NCBI GenBank assembly: GCA_019247235.1
Contig: JAFAPG010000175.1
Coordinates: 1-6,081, forward strand
Length of the DNA: 6,081 nucleotides
Reading direction: 5' to 3'
From: Acidobacteriota bacterium
GTDB lineage: Bacteria; Acidobacteriota; Terriglobia; Terriglobales; Acidobacteriaceae
Below, piece after piece: positions 1 through 4,759 of this stretch; the first letter of the stretch is position 1; each line of letters begins with the position of its first letter. The translations under genes were made by a program, and so were the position numbers. The notes under the pieces are model-generated. The model saw only the letters and a program-made list of their open reading frames with translations, ran no database searches and was not told where the DNA came from.

Positions 1-738
1 TGGGACGATTGGACGAATCTAGTGCAAAACTGCGTCAAGGCGCTTTTTTTCTTCCATCCGGCGGTGTGGTGGATCGACCGGCGATTGGTGCTCGAGCGGG
101 AAATGGCATGCGATGATATGGTCCTGGCCTGCACTCCGGATTCGCACCTCTATGCGGCTTCGCTGGTTTCTTTGGCGGAGAGGCTGTTTGCCAAAAAGAT
201 GGGGTTGGACCGAGCGCTGGTGCTGGCACAACATGCTCTCGGGCGCTTCCCCCAGATCTCAACCCGCTTGCGGCGAATCCTGGATGGACATCGACCACCC
301 TCCAATCGCAATTCGCGGCCGGCGCTGAGCCTTGTCGCAGGCTTGATCGTCACTGTCTTCGTGGCTCTCCCTTATTCCCCGCGAATCGTCGATTTTGAGA
401 AAACACCCGTGATCTCGGCTAGCCTGCCGCAGGCGTCTCCCGCATTCAACCTTCAGTTTGTTCCGAAGCACCCGCCTGGGGAAGATCACGTTTCCTCCTA
501 CTCTCGCCCCCAAATCATCTCCGCCAGCGCCCGATGGTCTCGCAAGCGCTTGCCCGCAGCCCAAGCGCGCCGAACAAACTTTAAGGGTCAAGGCACAGCC
601 GAGATGCTGGTCGTAGTCGAGACGCGCGAAACCTATGAAGCTGGTGGCGCCGTCTGGAGGTTGTGTGTTTGGCGAATCCGCGCCGGCAACTCTGCCGGAC
701 AAAATGTAGAGGAGGGCATTCTACTGAACGCGATCTAA
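1..738 (+). CDS. M56 family (BlaR1/MecR1-like) membrane metallopeptidase, 3' part only
   Basis: The reading frame is open from the first base, reading WDDWTNLV, so the gene begins left of the window and 245 codons are visible. Numbered from the first visible codon, residues 14-39 (ALFFFHPAVWW...EREMACDD) match the M56 block that lies just after the HExxH zinc motif; HExxH itself should be about ten residues outside the window. E34 and D38 are the likely remaining metal-site acids. A hydrophobic segment at about 108-126 is the last membrane helix. It is followed by a low-complexity linker and a beta-like tail (about 198-245, with VVVET and AVWRLCVWRI) that I recall from acidobacterial M56 proteins. 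In BlaR1 a penicillin-binding sensor of roughly 250 residues follows this helix; here only about 119 residues do, so beta-lactam sensing is unlikely. The known family role is transmembrane signalling by cleaving a BlaI/MecI-type repressor. The actual signal and target here are unknown. No frameshift is seen. Confidence 0.85.
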   Translation, partial: WDDWTNLVQNCVKALFFFHPAVWWIDRRLVLEREMACDDMVLACTPDSHLYAASLVSLAERLFAKKMGLDRALVLAQHALGRFPQISTRLRRILDGHRPPSNRNSRPALSLVAGLIVTVFVALPYSPRIVDFEKTPVISASLPQASPAFNLQFVPKHPPGEDHVSSYSRPQIISASARWSRKRLPAAQARRTNFKGQGTAEMLVVVETRETYEAGGAVWRLCVWRIRAGNSAGQNVEEGILLNAI

Positions 739-755
739 ATTTTTTTGGCAGTTAC

Positions 756-771
756 AACTAAATTATTAGTT
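756..771. promoter_or_regulatory. Perfect 16-bp palindrome upstream of htrA, candidate operator
   Basis: AACTAA and TTAGTT form perfect 6-bp arms around a 4-base centre (ATTA). The site lies in the 49-base gap between the M56 gene and the protease gene, ending four bases before the Shine-Dalgarno sequence. An AT-rich arm and the lack of a following T tract argue against a terminator. Its size and symmetry fit a dimeric repressor site. A BlaI/MecI-type repressor is the natural candidate because an M56 peptidase gene is adjacent, but this is inference: the classical TACA/TGTA half-sites are not both present (only TACA on the left, at 753-756). Confidence 0.4.
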
Positions 772-774
772 CCT

Positions 775-780
775 AAGGAG
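775..780 (+). promoter_or_regulatory. Strong ribosome binding site for htrA
   Basis: AAGGAG sits seven bases before the ATG at 788 and is a near-ideal Shine-Dalgarno sequence. It fixes the start of the HtrA gene. The sequence and spacing are much better than those before the other start codons in the window, suggesting efficient translation. Confidence 0.85.
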
Positions 781-787
781 AAGGATT

Positions 788-2326
788 ATGACTACAGCTG
801 TTCAACGAAGGAGACTTGCGCGGCGAGTACTGGTGCCGATTTTGGCGATCGGCCTCGGGTTAGCGCTTGGGGTCTATGAATTCGCCAAGCCGGCGCGGGC
901 GGCCGCTGCATTACCTGCGGCAGGTCCGCTTGATGACAGCCGCGTCAGTGCACTTTTGGCCCTCGATCAAGCCATGGAAACGGTAGCGGCGCGAGTCACC
1001 CCGGCGATCGTAAATGTCACCGTGACTTCGAGGTTTTCCTCCTCTCGCTCGGATGCAGCCGAGCGTAATGACGACGATAGCGAAGGTCCGCAGCAATTTC
1101 TGCCGCCCTTCGCTCCCTTTGAGAAGCACTTCTTTCAGGGAATTCACCCCCAGCCTCAGGTCGTGCACGGTTTGGGAAGCGGCATTCTCATTTCACCTGA
1201 CGGCTACATCGTGACCAATCACCACGTCGTGAAGGGTGCGACTGATATTCGCGTGACCATGAACGATCGACGCGTATTTGCGGCGAAGCTGGTGGGAGCC
1301 GACCCACTGACGGACTTGGCCGTGCTGAAGATCGATGCTCGGAGTTTGCCCAGCGTTCCCTGGGGTGATTCCACCCAATTGCATCCTGGACAAACGGTGT
1401 TGGCATTTGGCAATCCGCTGGGATTTCGCTTTACCGTCACCCGCGGGATCGTGAGTGCCTTAAACCGTCCCAACCCCTTCAATCAGGACCGGCGGGCTCC
1501 CGGTGAATTTATTCAAACCGATGCCGCCATCAACGAAGGAAACTCGGGCGGCCCACTGGTCAACGCCCACGGCGAAGTTGTCGGCATCAATACGTTTCTA
1601 GTCTCGCCCACGGGCGGTTTTGCCGGCATGGGATTTGCCATTCCTACGCAGATCGTGCGCCCCACCGTGGACAGCTTGATTCGCACTGGCAAAGTGGAGC
1701 ATGGCTATATGGGAATCGGTATCAGTGACGTCACCCCCGACGAGGTCAGATTCTTTCACTTGGACAATGCTTCCGGAGCCGTGGTTACCCAAGTAGAAGC
1801 TGATTCCCCTGCGTCGAAGGCTGGGCTCAAGGTGGGTGACGTGATCACCGGACTCGATGGCAAGCGAGTCAACGATGCTGGGCAGTTGCAAGTTGAAGTT
1901 GGTCAGGCGAAGCCGGCGACGACCGTTGATCTTGAACTGTTGCGCGACGGAAAAACAGTAAAGATCCCGGTGACGCTTAACGCCATGAATGGGCGCGACA
2001 ATCGGCAGCAGGAGGAAAGCGCGGCAAGCGGTCAGCCCCGTTGGGGTCTCGGGCTCTCTGATCTGACGCCGGAGCTACGACAGCAGGTCGAGGCCGGCGA
2101 AAATGTTCATGGAGCGGTGGTCGAACGGGTCGTCCCAGGTAGCTCGGCTGACAACGCCGGACTGCAGCCGGGGGAGATCATTGTTGAGGTCAACCGTCAT
2201 CCGGTTCAATCCGCCGCACAAGTCGAACGCGCTCTCGGTAGTATTCCCAAGGGCGAAGATGCGCTGGTACTGGTTTGGTCGAGTGGCGGAAGCACCTTCC
2301 GTGTCTTGCATCCAACCCAGGGTTGA
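788..2326 (+). CDS. htrA: Do/HtrA (DegP-like) periplasmic serine endoprotease with two PDZ domains
   Basis: This 512-residue protein is full length for the DegP/DegQ family, which degrades or refolds damaged envelope proteins. A basic N-terminus (RRRLARR) and a hydrophobic stretch at about 14-31 form a signal anchor or signal peptide; ARA-A near 37-40 is a possible cleavage site. The trypsin-like domain (about 66-300) has the complete triad: H146 in TNHHVV, D176 in DPLTDLAVLKI and S253 in the GNSGGPLV motif. PDZ1 spans about 303-398, beginning HGYMGIG, and PDZ2 about 418-508, beginning WGLGL. A Ser/Asp/Glu- and Pro-rich stretch (about 81-125) occupies the place of the regulatory LA loop. The start is set by AAGGAG seven bases upstream. 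The gene follows an M56 peptidase gene by 49 bases on the same strand, so co-transcription is likely, and a strong terminator lies 24 bases after the stop. DegP and DegQ type cannot be told apart with confidence. Confidence 0.96.
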   Translation: MTTAVQRRRLARRVLVPILAIGLGLALGVYEFAKPARAAAALPAAGPLDDSRVSALLALDQAMETVAARVTPAIVNVTVTSRFSSSRSDAAERNDDDSEGPQQFLPPFAPFEKHFFQGIHPQPQVVHGLGSGILISPDGYIVTNHHVVKGATDIRVTMNDRRVFAAKLVGADPLTDLAVLKIDARSLPSVPWGDSTQLHPGQTVLAFGNPLGFRFTVTRGIVSALNRPNPFNQDRRAPGEFIQTDAAINEGNSGGPLVNAHGEVVGINTFLVSPTGGFAGMGFAIPTQIVRPTVDSLIRTGKVEHGYMGIGISDVTPDEVRFFHLDNASGAVVTQVEADSPASKAGLKVGDVITGLDGKRVNDAGQLQVEVGQAKPATTVDLELLRDGKTVKIPVTLNAMNGRDNRQQEESAASGQPRWGLGLSDLTPELRQQVEAGENVHGAVVERVVPGSSADNAGLQPGEIIVEVNRHPVQSAAQVERALGSIPKGEDALVLVWSSGGSTFRVLHPTQG

Positions 2327-2350
2327 ACGCCGGTGAGAGCTCGGACGATT

Positions 2351-2381
2351 AAAAAGCCCGCTCCTCATGAGCGGGCTTTTT
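2351..2381. terminator. Bidirectional intrinsic terminator between convergent genes
   Basis: A perfect 13-bp stem (AAAAAGCCCGCTC paired with GAGCGGGCTTTTT) closes a 5-base loop, 2364-2368. The GC-rich core is flanked by an A5 tract on the left and a T6 tract on the right, so it has the correct U tract for transcripts in both directions. It should end the htrA transcript (stop at 2326) and the leftward transcript of the 158-residue gene (stop at 2403). Confidence 0.93.
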
Positions 2382-2402
2382 TCTCCGAGAGGCTATTCGC
2401 CT

Positions 2403-2879
2403 TTATTCACCAAACATCGGTACCTGCCTGAGATCTTCGGCTCCCCGCCGTTGCCGCCGCGTGCCCCCGATTACGGCCAACACGGTGAGCGACTCCAGCG
2501 AAGCGCGCGGAATAAATAGGCGCTGCACATTCGAACGCAAGTCGGGAGGATTGATCAGAAACCCTTCCGGCGTCGTCAGACTGAGGTCATTCGGCATCAG
2601 CCCTTCCAGGACCTCCCCATCCTTAAAGCGAATTCTTACCCACAAACCCTCGGCCCGCGGCCGGGTGGTAAAGGTCTTGCGCGAAAGGGAATCGGAGTCG
2701 CCAAATTCGCGCACAAAGTACACGCATTTAATGTCCGCAAGTTCAATGGCTACCACGTTGCCGCTGGTGTTTAGCAGTTGCAGCTTGCCGTCATCCACAA
2801 AATGCGAGGGAGCAACGTAACCATTCACCGTGTCCCGGTCGATTTTGCGGACGATGACTTTCTTGTGTGTGGAAGGCAT
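2403..2879 (-). CDS. Conserved hypothetical protein with two apparent beta-rich modules
   Basis: This 158-residue soluble protein has no signal peptide or membrane segment and I cannot assign a function. It looks like two similar small beta-barrel modules. Module one is about residues 7-58, with VIVRKIDRDTVNGYV, then a G-L-LLN-GN turn, then IELADIKCVYFV. Module two is about 79-137, with VRIRFKDGEVLEGLM, then a GFLIN turn, then IPRASLESLTVLAV. Both follow the order strand, charged turn, strand with a central Gly, strand, helix-like turn, strand, as in Sm-like or SH3-like folds, but this is only a reading by eye. A basic patch RRQRR (141-145) precedes a short tail. The ATG at 2879 is the only start available, since no in-frame start codon was found in the 13 codons upstream that I checked. 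It has no clear Shine-Dalgarno sequence. The gene is convergent with htrA and divergent from the nucleotidyltransferase gene. I recall similar uncharacterised proteins in Acidobacteriota. Confidence 0.78.
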   Translation of the reverse strand: MPSTHKKVIVRKIDRDTVNGYVAPSHFVDDGKLQLLNTSGNVVAIELADIKCVYFVREFGDSDSLSRKTFTTRPRAEGLWVRIRFKDGEVLEGLMPNDLSLTTPEGFLINPPDLRSNVQRLFIPRASLESLTVLAVIGGTRRQRRGAEDLRQVPMFGE

Positions 2880-3201
2880 GGAAACTGGGTAGTTGGGAAA
2901 TCGCGAATTGGAGTGCCCGCCGCGGCAAAATCAATTGTCAAAATTGCCCAATTACCGACATAGCAAAGTGCTCCATAATTCAAATTGATTTTCGCATTTC
3001 TGCCCGGAAAACTCCCAGGTATCCAGGTTCGCAGTAGCCAAAATAATAACGTTGTGGTATTTTCTGTAGTTCGCTCGGCCGCGCGACATGAAACCAACCT
3101 ATTCATATTTAAGCACTTACATTGGATATTCCGAAGATTTCCACAGACTGTGGATTTCTCCCCGAGCCAGGGCACTGTAGGGCAGCAGTTCACGACCGAG
3201 A
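2880..3201. other. Divergent intergenic region, AT-richer, no gene recognised
   Basis: These 322 bases separate two divergent genes and should hold both promoters. The left part has six AATT tetramers within 2906-2986 and a 10-bp inverted repeat (AAAATCAATT at 2927-2936 with AATTGATTTT at 2983-2992). A TTGACA -35-like hexamer on the minus strand (2936-2941) has no convincing -10 partner. On the plus strand the best pair is GCGACA (3083-3088) and TATTTA (3106-3111) with 17-base spacing, which is weak. A 15-bp palindrome lies at 3140-3154. Short open frames crossing the region have no protein-like features. No tRNA or other structured RNA was recognised. Confidence 0.6.
3140..3154. repeat. 15-bp palindrome upstream of the nucleotidyltransferase gene
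   Basis: TCCACAG and CTGTGGA are perfect 7-bp arms around a single central A. The palindrome ends 47 bases before the ATG at 3202. With a one-base centre it is better suited to binding a dimeric protein as DNA than to forming an RNA hairpin, and no T tract follows. It may be an operator for the downstream gene, but no matching regulator is visible here. Confidence 0.35.
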
Positions 3202-4743
3202 ATGGCTGACTACATATACACCATGGAACTACGGCTGACGCCCGCTCAGCAAAAGGGCGTCACTTTGGTTCAAGACATTGCCCGTGCCGCTTCGATGAAC
3301 GTCTATCTGACGGGCGGCGCGGTGCGCGACATTATTAGCGGTTTCCCTATCCGTGATTTGGACTTTACCGTCCAGGGCAATCCTCTTAAGCTGCAGAAGG
3401 ATTTTGAGCGGGCTGGGGCGGTCATTGGTGGGGTCGATGATGACCTCAAGTTGTTGTACGTGACGTTGCCGGGAGGCGTGCGGGCCGAGGTTAGCGGAGC
3501 GCGCATTGAGCGTTACGAAAAAACTGGCAAGCCTCCGCTGGTGACACCAGCTACCATCATTGAGGATCTTAGGCGGCGCGACTTTACCGTAAACGCCATG
3601 GCGCTTTCGCTGAATCCAGGTTCTCGCGGTTTGTTGATGGACCCGTTCAACGGAGCCGCCGATATTGAAGCCAAGCTGCTTCGCATTCTGCAGAACTACG
3701 CCTTCGTGGAAGACCCGTCGCGATTGATCCGCGCCTCGCGCTTCGCCGCGCGCTTCCACTGGGCGCTCGAAGAGCGCACTCAAGCGCGATATGACTCGGC
3801 CAAGGAAAACAACTACATCGAATACATGACCGAGAGCGCGATTGGCTATGAGACCGAGCAACTGGCCTATGAAGACGATCCCCTAAACGTGATTCGCGTC
3901 CTCGAAAAAGAGGGTTGGCTCAAGGTGCTCAGCTCGCACTGGACTACCGCGAAGGTGGATAGCAATGGACTGATGCAGTTGATGAAAGCACGCCAACAGA
4001 TGAATGAGCTTGGATATGCACCCGATCCTGCGCCTGCGGTGATGCATTTTCTAACCGCACGGCTCAGCGAAAAAGAAGCGGCAGAAATACGGAAAACCAT
4101 TCCTCGCAGGGATCTGGCCGAAGCCTGGCGGGATCTTGAAGAGCATGCCAAGGATTTAGCCAAACGTCTGACCGGCAAAGAGGCAGCTACCCCGTCTCGT
4201 ACCTGGAAGCTACTGTCGAACGCGCGACAGGAAATGGTGTTATTCCTGGCGGTCACAGCAAAGCAGCAGGCGGTCGCGCAAAAAATCAAAAACTTCTTCG
4301 GCAAATGGCGGGAGGTGCAACAGAAGCTCCCCTTGCCCGAGATGACTGAGCTTCTCATTACTCCGCAACTGCCGGAGTATGCCAAGATTGCCGAAGACGT
4401 CTTTCTTCTTCTATTGGACGGCAAATTACGTTCTCGCACCGAGCGCTTGAACTTTCTCAAGCCTTTTGCTCCGCCCCCGCCCCCCCCGCCGCCCGCTCCC
4501 AAACGAGGTCGGGGAGCCAAGGCGGCCGCTCAACCTCCGGCCCCAAGCGTGGCGCTGGCGACCCGAAAAAAGAAAGTGAAAGCTGAGCCCGCCGCGGCGG
4601 CCGTCACCCGGGTTGCCGAAGCTCCCAAGGCGGAGAAGTCATCCTCCCCGCGCGCCACCGAGGCCAAGGCCCCCAAACCGGAGAAGAAGGCGGTCGAAAA
4701 AAAGCCAACTCCCGCGCTCAAAAAGAAAGTCAAAAAGCACTAA
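3202..4743 (+). CDS. cca: Class II tRNA nucleotidyltransferase/poly(A) polymerase family protein with Pro/Lys-rich tail
   Basis: This 513-residue cytosolic enzyme belongs to the family that adds CCA, or poly(A), to RNA 3' ends from CTP and ATP. The head has GGAVRD (38-43), the catalytic pair D52 and D54 in IRDLDFTV, and RRRDFTVNAMAL (124-135). EDPSRLIRASRF (170-181) carries the EDxxR nucleotide-recognition motif. A helical neck and body run to about 420. CCA-adding, A-adding and poly(A) polymerase activities cannot be separated by eye, so the symbol is provisional. From 424 the protein has eight prolines, then an 80-residue tail (434-513) with 24 Lys/Arg against 6 acidic residues and a KKKVK motif at both 456-460 and 507-511. 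The tail has no aromatic residue and is probably disordered and RNA-binding. No HD domain is seen. ATG at 3202 has only a weak GAG upstream; an in-frame ATG at 3223 is an alternative without a Shine-Dalgarno sequence. The first start is preferred because MADYIY resembles relatives I recall. Confidence 0.9.
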   Translation: MADYIYTMELRLTPAQQKGVTLVQDIARAASMNVYLTGGAVRDIISGFPIRDLDFTVQGNPLKLQKDFERAGAVIGGVDDDLKLLYVTLPGGVRAEVSGARIERYEKTGKPPLVTPATIIEDLRRRDFTVNAMALSLNPGSRGLLMDPFNGAADIEAKLLRILQNYAFVEDPSRLIRASRFAARFHWALEERTQARYDSAKENNYIEYMTESAIGYETEQLAYEDDPLNVIRVLEKEGWLKVLSSHWTTAKVDSNGLMQLMKARQQMNELGYAPDPAPAVMHFLTARLSEKEAAEIRKTIPRRDLAEAWRDLEEHAKDLAKRLTGKEAATPSRTWKLLSNARQEMVLFLAVTAKQQAVAQKIKNFFGKWREVQQKLPLPEMTELLITPQLPEYAKIAEDVFLLLLDGKLRSRTERLNFLKPFAPPPPPPPPAPKRGRGAKAAAQPPAPSVALATRKKKVKAEPAAAAVTRVAEAPKAEKSSSPRATEAKAPKPEKKAVEKKPTPALKKKVKKH

Positions 4744-4759
4744 TCCGCCCTTCCTCGGG
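4744..4759. other. Short convergent gap without a convincing terminator
   Basis: Only 16 bases separate the stop of the rightward nucleotidyltransferase gene from that of the leftward AsmA-like gene. GCCC (4747-4750) and GGGC (4757-4760) could form a 4-bp stem, but no T tract follows on either side. Transcripts from the two genes probably overlap at their 3' ends or end by Rho. Confidence 0.4.

Noticed and set aside
259..702. 147-residue leftward open frame opposite the M56 gene
   Set aside because: The rightward frame carries the conserved M56 block and tail, and this one has no recognisable pattern.
3013..3045. Possible tRNA T-arm (GGTTCGCAG)
   Set aside because: The flanking bases do not pair as a 5-bp stem and no acceptor or anticodon arm can be drawn.
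3083..3111. Sigma-70 promoter GCGACA-N17-TATTTA for the nucleotidyltransferase gene
   Set aside because: The spacing is good but only four of six and about three of six bases match consensus; too weak to call as a separate feature.
2825..3193. 122-residue leftward open frame across the divergent intergenic region
   Set aside because: It overlaps the start of the better-supported 158-residue gene in another frame, has no domain-like pattern, and its composition looks random.
2985..3209. 74-residue rightward open frame before the nucleotidyltransferase gene
   Set aside because: It has no ribosome binding site or protein-like features and overlaps the downstream start by eight bases; most likely chance.
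3229..3861. 210-residue leftward open frame opposite the nucleotidyltransferase head domain
   Set aside because: It lies wholly inside a gene with clear catalytic motifs on the other strand, so it is a shadow of GC-rich codon use.
3867..4520. 217-residue leftward open frame opposite the nucleotidyltransferase body, with a polyglycine stretch
   Set aside because: The glycine run is just the complement of the polyproline codons, and no domain is visible.
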